Positions 45,597 through 58,664 of a stretch of 64,000 nucleotides of DNA are shown here, piece after piece. The notes under the pieces were generated by a model. It ran no database searches and was not told the origin of the DNA. It saw only the letters and a program-made list of their open reading frames with translations. The translations under genes and the position numbers were made by a program. The stretch lies in contig NMRA01000931.1 of NCBI GenBank assembly GCA_002633005.1, positions 1-64,000 on the forward strand. The letters run 5' to 3'. The DNA is from Phoronis australis (lineage: Eukaryota; Phoronida; Phoronidae). The stretch's first letter is position 1. The number at the start of each line of letters is the position of its first letter.

Positions 45597-48500
45597 TATA
45601 AAAGCTCGCCATAGACATCATTCGTTTGAAAAACGGAACATCTCTCAAACCTTCCGGGTAACGTTAACACAGATATTGCCAATCCCGCGGCGTCAGTTGC
45701 TTGTGCACAGGGTGCCCTAAAAATGTTCACGAAAACTATTCCAAAATTGGAGATCTTAAAGTTTGGTTTCAATAGTGCTTACAAATTAGAAAAGCTGTCA
45801 CAGTTGACTCTGACTTTAGAGAACAAAAACTTCTGAGTTTTCTCAGTTGGCGTCAAACACTCATTGCCGTCACTACAGCAAGGATATTGAAGAAATTTAA
45901 TGAATCTGATACCCCAAGGGGGATAACGGTTAAAGAATCGTTTCTACATTTTCAGCAATCTAGATCTGATTCGAACGTAGCACGCCATAGTTCAAGCTCA
46001 TTTGTTGCACTCGTGCTGCCTTGTCTTACGCGAAGGCTGTAACTAACACTTTTTCAGAGTCTATTGAGGAAACTCGTTCGCCATTTCAATTGTGGCATGA
46101 TGTATCCTAACTGTCGTGTTATGCCAGCGAAACTTTGGCAATATTGGAATACAAAAACACCGTTAAAGTAGATTTATTCCGGCTTGTAAACATGCAACTG
46201 GCCTTTACAGAAATATAAAAGACACACACGATGATTCAGTGTTAGTCCCCACCTGATGTATTTGAATTCAGAAGCAGGAAAATTTATTTTGTGCTTTCAG
46301 TAAAACAGCAGTAATTACGCCAGCACCTTTTACTTCAAACAATAACGAAGACATTGTCTTCTGCTTTCGAATCACGAATGATAGCAACCTGACAACCACG
46401 CCTGTGAATATGGTTAAACTCTACATTTGGATATTAATTGTTTAGTTTCTTGAAAAAATACTCAAATTTATCACAAGAATCTTCAAGAACTGGTATTTAA
46501 GTATTCAGAGATTCAAATTTTTGAAGGTATCTTTTGCCGCTCTTGTCGAGCGGTGAACATCGTCTGCGACCAACTCACGATCATCGCGCAGTGGGAACTC
46601 AAATGGCTATACCGCCTCAACGCCATCTTGAGGCTGGGGGACGAGGCTGCGCCCCAGGCTGCTAATGTTATTGTTCTCTAGATAATTAGACCCACCAAAA
46701 CACAATGGGGGCGACAATAAAGTTTTTAAGTTTTCGTTTTGAAAGATTTTAAATTGCATGTTTAAACATTTCGTGAAAAGTACACGGGATTGGGTTTTTG
46801 ATTTTGAAAATCCGACAAGAAATGTGGCTTTTACAATCTAACAAAAACGTTTGCATAATGTGCCCATATTATGCTCCTAATTAATCCTGCTGGGTGTGTA
46901 ACACCATTGAGCGGGCATCAGTTGGATTTTGACAGAGGCCGCCGGATTAAGAGGGGGGCCGAGGAGACAATGCCTCCCTAAAATTCTCCCAGATTCCATT
47001 TGGCATTTCGGGGGTGCGAATGTCTGTCCGGAAACTCCTGGCTAATACTCTGCCCTGCGCCCCCCTCCCACTATCTCAAAATCCTGGATCCGCCCCTGTT
47101 TGGGTAAGATGGATGGTTTCGATGTACAGTAACAGAAATAGGAGCTGTCATTACGAGACCAATTTTATAAGAGCAATAGGCTTAATTCAGTTCTTGTGTT
47201 TTTAACCAGCTTAATTAAGCGAAATTTACCTTTAAATTAACGTTAGCGACCACATTAATTTTCACGTCGCCTGATCAGTTTATCTTTGGGTGCCCCAGCT
47301 TAGATTTCGTTAGGTGATCCGAAACTAGGTCATCTATTGGAGCAGGAAACATAAATACACTATTCGACATCGCTGAAAACATTACCAGCCACAATAACTG
47401 AGCAGCGAACAGACGTATCATTATGGACTACCAAGGTAAATTTTATTTAACGTAGTACATTTCGAGATATGCATTCCATTCATTAGCGGCGCTGCTTTCC
47501 CTAGTGAAACGGTGCCCGTCGACTATCTATAGATTGCACGCAGTCCAATTTTTTTTTGACAGGCATGACCAATTTTGACATTTTTCTCAATTGTGTCTTC
47601 AAAATTGCAAATTTGTAATAAAATCAAGGTTTTGTATTGCTGCCAGTGTAGAAATATGCAATAGGATTTCAAACGCTAGTTTTCGTGATATCCGGTTTCA
47701 TTTGATGATTTGCTTTTATAGCTCAAGTGCATGACTGAGACAGGTGGCCGGAGTCCGACCCACGAATTAAGGTGTGCCTCGTAGGCTGTGTCAGTCCGCG
47801 TGTTTCCGCACTATCACTGACAGTATACTGTATCTCAACTCAGTGGAAACTGTGCTTTAGAGTTCAGAAACCGTGTGATTCCAAAATAGACCAACTCCAA
47901 TAGACCAATGCCAATTTAGATCGTAATTAAGCTGTTCAGTTAGAAATTAGGAATTAAAAGTTTTCGTTGTTTGAGGCTAGGCTCCAAGATTGGTTCTTTA
48001 CAGGTTTAGGACCATTACAAAATGGTTTCAACTTGTTCATCGGTGCTTATATTGACTTCCGAACTCAGTCTGTTGATTAATTGTTTTACACAATCCTGGG
48101 CACCTTTTCGAAGAGTCAATAAATAACATGAGCACAAAAGCTTGTTTTCCTGGTTCTTTTGATTGTTTTGGCCTTCAGTCGGCTCCCGAACCGTGACTCA
48201 AGCTGCCGTGTCGGATTTATGTCTTTTTGGCTTCCAGTTGGAGACAGATTTTCTGACTTTTAAAGCCTTAACGTGATTTTATGAAACAGGCACCGGCCAC
48301 AGAAGTCGAGAAACAGTCCATTGGGCACATCATGGCCAGCTGTGTTAAGCTAATTTATTCAGTTTAACTTGACGACCATTAGCGGTCTGTCAATTTTTCC
48401 CAACCGAAGAAACTATCTCGTTCGGTAAAAACAAATTCGAGACACACTTTGAACGGGACGTTGCCTGAATGAGTACAGTTTTGACTGATCAAAAAATGAA

Positions 48501-48709
48501 CCGTCAACCCTCTTGCAGTAGGTCAAGCCGGCTACGTCCGAACTTGAAACTGGAATGAATGAAGCTAGCGGTGACGAAGCTTCCCATTCTTCGACCATGA
48601 GTTATTGGTAATCTAAGTTGTAGTATTAATGAAAAAGAAACAAAAACAATGGGTTTCAGCCAAAAAGGATTATCAAAGATGACGCTGCTTGATGTACAGG
48701 CTTTAAACT
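45597..48709 (+). repeat. Large duplicated segment 2, left copy (ends at the assembly gap)
   Basis: About 3.1 kb, starting at a TATAAA-like word and running to CTTTAAACT before the N run. It matches 49377-52106 and then 53456-53834. Differences are scattered substitutions and small indels. No gene recognised. It carries a hAT-like terminus (47078-47099). Confidence 0.9.
46937..47099. mobile_element. Possible hAT-like non-autonomous element
   Basis: The right end CAAAATCCTGGATCCGCCCC followed by TG (47078-47099) is the widespread terminal sequence (CAGGGGCGGATCCAGGATTTT on the other strand) of many non-autonomous hAT-type elements. The left end CAGAGGCCGCCGGATTAAG at 46937 would be a decayed inverse of it. 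No clean 8-bp target duplication was seen. The same element, more decayed, is in the right copy at about 50713-50879. Confidence 0.35.
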
Positions 48710-48957
48710 NNNNNNNNNNNNNNNNNNNNNNNNNNNNNNNNNNNNNNNNNNNNNNNNNNNNNNNNNNNNNNNNNNNNNNNNNNNNNNNNNNNNNNNNNNN
48801 NNNNNNNNNNNNNNNNNNNNNNNNNNNNNNNNNNNNNNNNNNNNNNNNNNNNNNNNNNNNNNNNNNNNNNNNNNNNNNNNNNNNNNNNNNNNNNNNNNNN
48901 NNNNNNNNNNNNNNNNNNNNNNNNNNNNNNNNNNNNNNNNNNNNNNNNNNNNNNNNN
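48710..48957. other. Assembly gap (248 N)
   Basis: A run of N between the two copies of duplicated segment 2. The left copy ends at its first base; 419 bp of different sequence separates the gap from the right copy. Confidence 0.99.
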
Positions 48958-49376
48958 CCGCCCTGGTTGCGCCTGCTAGTCAGCAATTCGCACCCGAACT
49001 CAAAATGGGATCTGATACAATTTTAGGCCCCCACCCCCTAAATCCGTAGTCATGAAAACACAGCCTGGCTGGCCCATTCTCCGGTTGTTACTATGATGCT
49101 TAGGAACAACTGACCGACATGCGACAAAATATGATCTAACTTTTCGAAAACATTTATAAATTTTACACGGACATATTTTGCTTCGTCGCGGCAACGACCC
49201 AACGCTTCCGAATCTCAACGTCTGTAGAGATTGTGAACCAGACAGTTGCATGTCCGTATTTTTTCTTGCCGTTCGCGGAACAACACGGTCTGAAGCACAG
49301 AACTATGACGATAAGCTAACAGAGCATCGTAGCGAGCCTCGTTTTGGAATGCGCCTCCTGTCGGCGTGAATAGGGT

Positions 49377-52300
49377 CTATAAAGGCTCGCTTTAGACATC
49401 ATTCGTGTGAAAAACGGAACATCTCTCAAACCTTCCGGGTAACGTTAACACAGATATTGCCAATCCCGCGGCGTTAGTTGCTTGTGCACAGGGTGCCCTA
49501 AAAATGTTCACGAAAACTATTCCAAAATTGGAGATCTCGAAGTTTGTTTTCAATAGTGCTTACAAATTAGAAAAGCTGTCACAGTTGACTCTGACTTTAG
49601 AGAACAAAAACTTCCGAGTTTTCTCAGTTTGCGTCAAACACTCATTACCGTCACTACAGCACGGATATTGAAGAAATTTAATGAATCTGATACCCCAGGG
49701 GGGATAACAGTTAAAGAATCGTTTCTACATTTTCAGCAATCTGATTCGAACGTAGCACGCCATAGTTCAAGCTCAGAAGTGTCACTCGTGCTGCCTTGTC
49801 TTACGCGAAGGCTGTAACTAAAACTTCAGTTTTCAGAGTCTATTGAAGAAAATCGTTCGCCATTTCAAATGTGGCATGATGTATCCTAACTGCCGTGTTA
49901 TGCCAGCGAATCTTTGGCAATATTGGAATACGAAAACACCGTTAAAGTAGATTTATTCCGGCTTGTAAACATGCCACTGGCCTTTACAGAAATAAAAAAG
50001 ACACACACGGTGATTCAGTGTTAGTCCCCACCTGATGTATTTGAATTCAGAAGCAGGAAAATTTATTTTGCGCTTTCAGTAAAACAACAGTAATTACGCC
50101 AGCACCTTTTACTTCAAACGATAACGAAGACATTGTCTTCTGCTTTCGAATCACGAATGATAGCAACCTGACAACCACGCCTGTGAATATGGTTAAACTC
50201 TACATTTGGATATTAATTCTTTAGTTTCTTGAAAAAATACTCAAATTTATCACAAGAATCTTCAAGAACTGGTATTTAAGTATTCAGAGATTCAAATTTT
50301 TGAAGGTATATTTTGTCGCTCTTGTCGAGCGGTGAACATCGCCTGCGACCAACTCACGATCATCGCGCAGTGGGAACTCAAATGGCTATACCGCCTCAAC
50401 GCCATCTTGAGGCTGGGGGACGAGGCTGCGCCCCAGGCTGCTAATGTTATTGTTCTCTAGATAATTAGACCCTCCAAAACACAATGGGGGCGACAATAAA
50501 GTTTTTAAGTTTTCGCTTTGAAAGATTTTAAATTGCATGTTTAAGCATTTCGTGAAAAGTACACGGGATTGGGTTTTTGATTTTGAAAATCCGACAAGAA
50601 ATGTGGCTTTTACAATCTAACAAAAATGCTTGCATAATGTGCCCATATTATGCTCCTATTCAATTCTGCTGGGTGTGTAACACCACTGAGCGGGCATCAG
50701 TTGGATTTTGACAGAGAGGCCGGATTAAGAGGAGGGGCCGAGGGGACGATGCCTCCCTAAAATTCTCCCAGATTCCATTTGGCAGTTCGGGAGTGCGAAT
50801 GTCTGTCCGGAAAATCCTGGTTAATACTCTGCCCTGCGTCCCCCTCCCACTATCTCAAAATCCTGGATCCGCTCTTGTTTGGGTAAGACAATTGTATGGA
50901 TGGTTTCGATGTACAGTAACAGAAATAGGAGCTGTCATTACGAGACCAATTTTATAAGAGCAATAGGATTCATTCAGTTCTTGTGTTTTTAGCCAGCTTA
51001 ATTAAGCGAAATTTACCTTTAAATTAACGTTAGCGACCACATTAATTTTCACGTCGCCTGATCAGTTTATCTTTGGGTGCCCCAGCTTAGATTTCGTTAG
51101 GTGATCCGAAACTAGGTCATCTATTGGAGCAGGAAACATAAATACACTATTCAACATCGCTGAAAACATTACCAGCCACAATAACTGAGCAGCGAACAGA
51201 CGTATCATTATGGACTACCAAGGTAAATTTTATTTAACGTAGTACATTTCGAAATATGCATTCCATTCATTAGCGGCGCTGCTTTCCCCAGTGAAACGGT
51301 GGCCGTCGACTATCTAGATTGCACGCAGTCCAAGTTTTTTTTTTTGACAGGCATGACCAATTTTGACATTTTTCTCAATTGTGTCTTCAAAATTGCAAAT
51401 TTGTAATAAAATCAAGGTTTTGTATTGCTGCCAGTGTAGAAATTTGCAATAGGATTTCAAACGCTAGTTTTCATGATAGCCGGTTTCATTTGATGATGTG
51501 CTTTTAGTGAGCTCAAGTGCGGCATGACTGAGACAGGTGGCCGGAGTCCGCCGACCCACGAATTCAGGTGTGCCTCATAGACTGTGTCAGTCCGCGTGTT
51601 TCCGCACTATCACTGACAGTATACTGTATCTCAACTCAGTGGAAACTGTGCCTTAGAGTTCAGAAACCGTGTGATTCCAAAATAGACCAACTCCAATAGA
51701 CCAATGCCAATTTAGATCGTAATTAAGCTGCTCAGTCAGAAATTAGGAAAGTTTTCGTTGTTTGAGGCTAGGTTCCAAGATTGGTTCTTTATATGTTTAG
51801 AACCATTACAAAATGGTTTCAACTTGTTCATCGGTGCTTATATTGACTTCCGAACTCAGTCTGTTGATTAATTGTTTTTACACAATCCTGGGCACCTTTT
51901 CGAAGAGTCAATAAATAACCTGAGCACAAAAGCTTGTTTTCCTGGTTCTTTTGATTGTTTTGGCCTTCAGTCGGCTCCCGAACCGTGACTCAAGCTGCCG
52001 TGTCTGATTTATGTCTTTTTGGCTTCCAGTTGGAGACAGATTTTCTTAACGTGATTTTACGAAACAGGCACCGGCCACAGACTCATGTAGTCGAGAAACA
52101 GTCCATATAGGCCTTTCTCAAAATTTATGCACGACTCACATTCCAATCCCAGAAGGAGGCTAGTACTGACCAGTCTACAGCACAAATAGCCAAAGAATAA
52201 ACCAAGTAATGTCACTTCATCAATATCTTACTGACTAAGAGTTAATAAGAAAGTGGCTAGTGAAGATTTGCAGATACAATGGGCCAACTTTGCAAGTAAA

Positions 52301-53834
52301 TTATGACACAATCTGATATCTTCTCTAGTCGCCTTACTCTTTAGTGTATCACCAGTGGCCGTGATGCTTGAATGGCTAGTAACTTTCAAGCACATCATTT
52401 CCTAGTAGCACTTTGAACTTCTCCAAAGTAAAACTTTATTATAAATGAATTATTTCTGGAATTTAAAGAAAATGACAAATTTTGAATGTTCTACTAACTC
52501 AGTCTCAAAACCGAGACTTAATTCACAGAGACTGCTTGTGTTGTCAGGCTGGACTAAAGACAGTCGTATAGATTTGTATATATTACAGAAAACTGCAGGT
52601 TACACACATACCCTCTCAAGTTCATGAATGAATCATATCACAGTAAAACAAGCAGTCATGCAATGATGCAAACACTGGTGTAACCCCTGACTTTCATAAT
52701 TTTTACACACTAAAAACCGTTTTGAACCTGAAAAGTTCAATTTCATGCACCACGTAGATATTCTTATAGTACACGATTGTATATATATATATATGAGTAG
52801 TATGTAACCACTTGCTGTATTGGAAGTTATACGATGGTATATTAGCAGAGTTGGCAGACCTGGGTGTATTAATTATAGTACCCTTGATGATTTTTTCGCT
52901 TTTCTGTAGCTTTAGGATTGCTGGAGAAAAATTTGTCAGAACGTTTCAATTGCTCAGTAGCAACAGAAAGTAGGAAAATATTGTCCTGGGCAAATCTACA
53001 GCCAAACTCACTGGAGAATGGTGACAAACTCAAAAAGTTCTTCACAGCCTTTAAAACCCTTGTTGGATATAGCTTCTCGTGGCTCAGTGACATGTGTATC
53101 GTCACCGTGGACAGGCTCAGAATATCAGATGTAGCTATACTAAATTGACTTACTAGAACAGGGGGGCAGTGTGATGGCTGATAAAATATTTTTAAATAAT
53201 AAGATACTCAGTGATAAGGGTTCAAAACTGAAAATCACTCCATTTCAGAGGAAACACGAAAAAGGTAACAAATAGCCAGTTTGAGAATACATGAAGATAG
53301 TCATTAGGCATTTCAAGGACAATTAATCAATTGTGTATACACTTCATATTCCTTGAACAATACTGGCTCAGTAAATCAATTGTGGACAGATGCATGTTTT
53401 AAGCAAACTTCGGAGGCCCTATTGTGAATGAATGATACCATACGTATGGCACATCATGGCCAGCTGTGTTAAGCTAATTTATTCAGTTTAACTTAACGAG
53501 CATTAGCGGTCTGTCAATTCTTCCCAACCGAAGAAACTATCTCGTTCGGTAAAAACAAATTCGAGACACACTTTCAACGGGACGTTGTCTGAATGAGTAC
53601 AGTTTTGACTGATCAAAAAATGAAACGTCAACCCTCTTGCAGTAGGTCAAGCCCAGCTACGTCCGAACTTGAAATTGGAATGAATGAAGCTAGCGGTGAC
53701 GAAGCTTCCCATTCTTCGACCATGAGTTATTGGTAATCTAAGTTGTAGTATTAATGAAAAAGAAACAAAAACAATGGGTTTCAGCCAAATAGGATTATCA
53801 AAGATGACGCTGCTTGATGTACAGGCTTTAAACT
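49377..53834 (+). repeat. Large duplicated segment 2, right copy, split by an insertion
   Basis: Follows the left copy with an offset of 3780 bp from TATAAAGGCTCGC (49378) to CAGTCCAT (52106). It then carries about 1.35 kb absent from the left copy and resumes at GGCACATCATGGCCAGCTGT (53458) through CTTTAAACT (53834). Confidence 0.9.
52107..53455. mobile_element. ~1.35-kb insertion in the right copy of duplicated segment 2
   Basis: The left copy reads straight through CAGTCCATTGGGCACATC at 48314-48331, so this block is either inserted here or deleted there. It starts ATAGGCCTTTCTC and ends near GGAGGCCCTATTGTGAATG, giving weak inverted AATAGGGCC/ATAGGCC words near the ends. One 76-codon frame (52918-53148) matches nothing known. 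It contains a short (TA)n run at about 52781-52794. Confidence 0.5.
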
Positions 53835-56480
53835 TCTGACAAGTCCACGTTGGGAATTGTTTATACTGACAGGAAAAAACTCTAAAATGAATAAACTTTT
53901 GACCATTTTCCTGGTCCTGTTCTGGGAATCGATCGGTTACCATTAATCCTGATAGCTATACCGTTTCCATTCGTCCGACGGTCGGTCACGGGTGGCAGTT
54001 ATAATCTGCGCTATGATCTGTGGGTACTCCCCCGTACCTGTAAAGAAATGCATGTATACGTTTTAATAGTAGCGCACACTTATCCAAGATGGAACGAGAA
54101 TCTAAACCCCCACCAATCACACCCCAGAGCTTTTAAAAGATTCTCTACTTTCGGCGGTGCCGAAAATTCGCAGTCATACAAACTGAGGTTGAACTCAAGT
54201 CGGACCGAGCAAAAATAGGCAGAGCTAATAGAGGCGGGACACTAGCCTGCACACCTCAGCCAACAAGCAGGCGCCGTCAACAGGCCTCGGAGATATCGAC
54301 GCTGAGGGCACAGAAATGTGAAGCGAAATTTGTTGACTTAGACCTGCATCATTAGCTATCCAGTGTGAAAACAGACATTCCGGGAACGCATTTCCCCTGT
54401 CGTTGTTGCAATAAGGATATCCCGTCTGTTTCACACAGATTAGGACCAACACTTTGGTAAACAAGGAAGTACGTACATGCACAACAGAAACATCGCGAAC
54501 AAACTGTGATTCAATACAATCGTTGAACCCGGAAAACTTTCAGTGCCTGTCGAAACAAAATCTGCACAATGGATTGACGAGGACGAGGTTTTGGCAACTG
54601 AATCCATTTAAATACTTCAGTTACTCTCATACACATTTAAATACTTCAGTTACTCTCATACACATTTCGTACTATTGCAAGATCCGTGGTCGTCAGTCAA
54701 GTACGATCCCTCAACAAACAGTGCAATGTGACTATTAGTAATACAAAAATACGAATATAGAACATAGTTTGGGGAAAACGACCTTGAAAACATGACGAAG
54801 TGCCTTAATTTTACCCCAATGTTAAACATCAGTAAGTGGAATGAGGCGGTTGAATCATACCAGTTGTGTAAGATAAATAATACCGATCGTGTCGTGTTTA
54901 TTGTAATACTATCTTTTATATGTCAGTTATCAAATGACAAGAGAACAAAGTGTCAACCGAAACATTTCAAAAGTCAACTGCATTGTTTATCTACATTTTA
55001 TCATAGTCCTAACATATGCCCTGAGAACTTAAATAACCAGTTGAACAGTGTTGACGCAAAAAATCTTATTGATTAATCCGCAATCAGGCGGCTTGGCAAT
55101 AATATTGGGACAGACGTGTGTGTGATCATTGTGTTGATGAATGGCTGTGAAATCCCGAATAAAGGATTATTTTATATCGCAGTGTAATAGGATTTAAACT
55201 TGTCGCGAAACAAGAACTATATACGATGAAATCCACCTTTATCACGGTGAAACATCGAGAGATTCTCTTAATATAGACATCTGTAATGTGAATAACCACG
55301 CAGTTTCCCGCCACGCGTCGCTTCTAGTTAACTGTGTTGCGGAATAGATCGGACACGATTACACTAATTTTAGCACGCTTTTTGTGTTTTAAATGAATAT
55401 CAAACTATGACATTATATTTTGAACCAGACAGGTGATTTAATAATAGGACTGACGGACTTTAGTTTTAGACTTCGGATTCGGCAAGACAAACATTGATCC
55501 AAAAACTACAGATTTTGGTCGAAGGTTGTTTCCACTGCACATGTCAATACATTTATGTGTCTGTATCAGGAGATCCAGGTGCCGGTGCCGGTTATTTTTT
55601 ATTCCATCTATTCTTTCAAACAAAACCAGTTTGTCTATAAAACGGCCAATATTTCATGTTCAATAGTCCAAATTGAAACATGCAAATTAGCTACCAGTCT
55701 CAACTCAATTTCGTTCATGATATCCACCGAAAGTACGAAACAGATATTCACTGATAACCCTATCATGAGCTTGGACACAAATTTTTGTTCATAAGGTGTA
55801 ATCAAACCACCAGTTGGCTCTATAACTAAATCGTGGCCGGAAGTTCTGCAGTTATTTATCAAATGTTTTTAGGTTGCAAATTTGTTAAATACATTGCGCG
55901 TGATTGTCTACTTGTTGCATCAAAAGAAACAAATTGAAAAGTTTACTTTCTCCCTGTGAATCTTAATTGAAAATTTTGGGAAGAGTGTGAAATGAATTAT
56001 TAAACATTAGACCACTTGCGGGTTGTATGACGATCACCCGTGTAAACTTGAAGGTCCGTTTGTTCGGTCAAAGTAAACTCGATTGAACAGGGGGAGCTCC
56101 AAACAAAATACTTCTGTAATCTGAAATCTAGACATTGTTTCAGAAAACTTACACGTATTACCACTGATTACTTACATTCCGGAAATATGATAAGTTACTA
56201 AACAGAAAACATCAAACTGCTAAGAAAGGTTATGATAATTTTGATAAATGACAAATTAAGGAATGCTCTTTTCTTGCCATGTCAGATTCTACGGCAGTTG
56301 GCCTATGGCTGCTGACCTAGGGGTCCTTTTCACGAGCTCTTTCACATTTTATAAAGTAAATCAGGAAAAACATATTTTTTCAGCAGAGTTAATTAAATCT
56401 TTTTGGAATGATTTGAAACATGTAAAACTCACATGAAAACTGAAATATCTCTGAGTCAAAGAACAGCGGCACTGTGAAAC
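53835..56480. other. No gene recognised; one 29-bp tandem duplication
   Basis: The unit ATTTAAATACTTCAGTTACT followed by CTCATACAC at 54606-54634 is repeated at 54635-54663. Otherwise only short, motif-free open frames are seen. Confidence 0.55.
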
Positions 56481-56484
56481 ATAT

Positions 56485-56673
56485 GGGAAAACAAAAACAA
56501 CATTAGAGTGCAGCATGAAAACGACGTTTCGATATTAATCAAATACCAGGTAAAATAGTAGGGAACATTCCGTTAAGATATTTTGCTTTCCGCCTATTGT
56601 ACCTGATGATGATATTTGATTAATATCGAAACCTCGTTTTCATGTTACACTCCAGCGTCGGTTTTGTTTTCCA
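56485..56673. mobile_element. Palindromic foldback element, arms ~61 bp
   Basis: The left arm 56485-56545 (GGGAAAACAAAAACAACATT ... GCATGAAAACGACGTTTCGA TATTAATCAAATA) is the near-perfect inverse of 56613-56673. The loop of about 67 bp is unique. The transcript of either strand would form a long hairpin. Consistent with a MITE or foldback element; no coding capacity. Confidence 0.8.
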
Positions 56674-56883
56674 CTTCTTAGTACTTCTAATTTGGTCAAA
56701 ATCTAATACGAAATATGTTCTAAAATATGGTACGCGTAAAACATTTTCGAGAAATCGTAGACCTATTGTGGAATACCGCACATGGATATGTACACGTATC
56801 AAGAGTATTTAGAGAAGGTTATACCAAGTTATCGAAATGCTTTTATTAAAAGCAAATTACGTAGATGAGGGTATAATCATGAA

Positions 56884-57627
56884 TTATGCTGGAAAGCCAA
56901 GGTGGAAAAAAATTCCATGACACAAAATTTCTATTCAAGATATAAATTTTCTGAAGAACCAGAAAAAATGAACCCAAAACCAAGATTTATCGCCTCAGAA
57001 CCTGTAATTTATAACGCCAGGAACAAAATTTAACACGTCAGGACACAGAATTAATACGTCGGGACACAGAATTATTACGTCAGGACACAGAATTAATACG
57101 TCAGGACACAGAATTAATACGTCAGGAAACAGAATTAATACGTCAGGACACAAAAGTGAGTACGTCAGTACACAGAATTTCTTGCCAGGAAGAAAAGTTC
57201 TTGCCACGAGTGCCATGAGAAAATTTCAAGCCAGGAGACCACGTGACAATTATGATCCGCTGCGTCTCATCACATTGGCTTCGATTGTAAAACGTGGAAG
57301 AGAAGAGAGAAATTCAACATCATTGTCACGATAATGTGACTGTTGCAGGCGAAGCATTGTGTACCTATTACGTCATCTATTTGAGGGGTGGGTTGCTCGT
57401 GGTTGGTCAAGTGGTCTCCTGGCATGGCATTTTCCTGACGTGAATTTTTCCTGACGTGTGAAATTTTCCTGATGTATTAAATTTTGGTCCTGACTTGATA
57501 AATTATAAGTCCTGGGGCGTAAATTTTTGGTGTCAGTACTTTTTTCTGGTCATGCAGAGAATTCAATTATTGGATAGAAAATTTGTGTCCTGGATTTGGT
57601 TCTGCTTTTGCTTTCCATATTGCTGAT
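56884..57627. mobile_element. Large foldback element with internal minisatellite
   Basis: The left arm (about 56884-57242) and right arm (about 57410-57627) are diverged inverse copies. Outer ends read TGCTGGAAAGC... and ...GCTTTCCATATTGC. Inner ends read GCCAGGAGACCAC and GTGGTCTCCTGGC, a perfect 13-bp match. The shared body has spaced CCAGGA/GTCAGGA words before AAATTT. The 167-bp spacer is unique. The left arm is longer because it holds a 21-bp minisatellite. Confidence 0.8.
57035..57182. repeat. 21-bp minisatellite, about seven units
   Basis: The unit ACGTCAGGACACAGAATTAAT starts at 57035, 57056, 57077, 57098, 57119, 57140 and 57162 with few changes. The 21-bp period keeps an open frame on the - strand that reads CPDVLIL repeatedly, but this is a by-product of the period and not evidence of a gene. 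Confidence 0.95.
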
Positions 57628-58663
57628 AACTAGAGAATCATAAGGCTACCTTTGCAAATCGATGTTGAAGGCATTTCAAAAGGGACAGTGTCGTTTTTGC
57701 GGTCGAATAAACGCAGTTTTTTGGTATTATTGTTGAATGGGAAAATACTTTTTGAAATAATTAACTGCGACCAGAGTAGGACACACTCAAATGTGAGGTC
57801 GGGGCCTTTTATACTTAGTACGGCGGTGGATTTGGCTCTGCGTTAGAGAGCCATGCGGCTTTTGTTGTGGAGTTGCTGGGCTGAATTCCGTGCTACTGTT
57901 AATTTTTGTAAAATCACTTGTCCTTTCAAGGAATTATTTAGACAATGGGTGAACAAATTTTATAATAACTCAACCGTATAAGTTATTTAAAACGGCTATT
58001 TGTCTCAGGCGTTTCCTCTACAAAGACGTTGTCAACAATGATGAAAACAAAAGAGTTGACGATTGACGGTATTGATTATTAAAATCGCTCGGTACGTGGA
58101 CGATACATCTTTTAGTTAACACGAAACTCCGGGTTCCTTGTCAGAGATGCTGAAAGTATTAGATTTCTAGGCGAAGATTTCTGGTTCGAAATTTTATTAC
58201 TATAAAAGAAAATTTTACTTGGATTGGAAATAAAAAAGTTTCCTACACAGGTCTGTCACAACAAAAACTCATTCGGAACAACCTGGGTTTTTGTTAGCAT
58301 TAAATTATTTTTCGGAGGTGTTTCATATCTGCTCCTTCGTGGTGTGACAAAGGCGCTGCAAACGTACACGCCATGACAAGTATTTCGGATATGTTCGCCA
58401 CTGTGCATGTCGGATGTAGACAATCATGGCATCTTGAACATTTCCGTTGTGCAAGAGACACACTTGCAAAGCAGCAACTTCTGCTGTTCTGTTAATAACG
58501 CTGAGAGGGCTAATTACAATACGTAACAGGTTCTCATAGGATTTCAACATACAGGAGGGTGCACATGGTTGTACAGTGGTAAGTTCAGAAATCTAGGTTT
58601 TCGCATAGACAGTGACGGAAACAACGCCGATCGGTTTTGTGATCACTGTCAACACACGCCTTC
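57412..58663 (+). repeat. Large duplicated segment 3, left copy (ends at a single N)
   Basis: Starts at TGGTCTCCTGGCATGGCATT, inside the right arm of the foldback element, and runs to CAACACACGCCTTC. It recurs with an offset of 1253 bp at 58665-59917 with only scattered substitutions. No gene recognised; the open frames in both copies are short and unrelated to known proteins. Confidence 0.92.
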
Positions 58664-58664
58664 N
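58664..58664. other. Single N at the junction of the two copies of segment 3
   Basis: CGCCTTCNTGGTCTCC: the left copy ends on one side and the right copy starts on the other, so this N marks a join made by the assembler. Confidence 0.95.

Noticed and set aside
48504-49026. Long open frames across the N run at 48710-48957
   Set aside because: Openness is only due to the unknown bases.
57035-57182. Regular short direct repeats that could suggest a CRISPR array
   Set aside because: The units are contiguous with no unique spacers, the context is an animal genome, and the array lies in a foldback element. It is a minisatellite.
56995-57216. Open frame on the - strand with CPDVLIL repeats
   Set aside because: The repeat period (21 bp) is a multiple of three, so the frame stays open automatically; there are no splice sites and no similarity.
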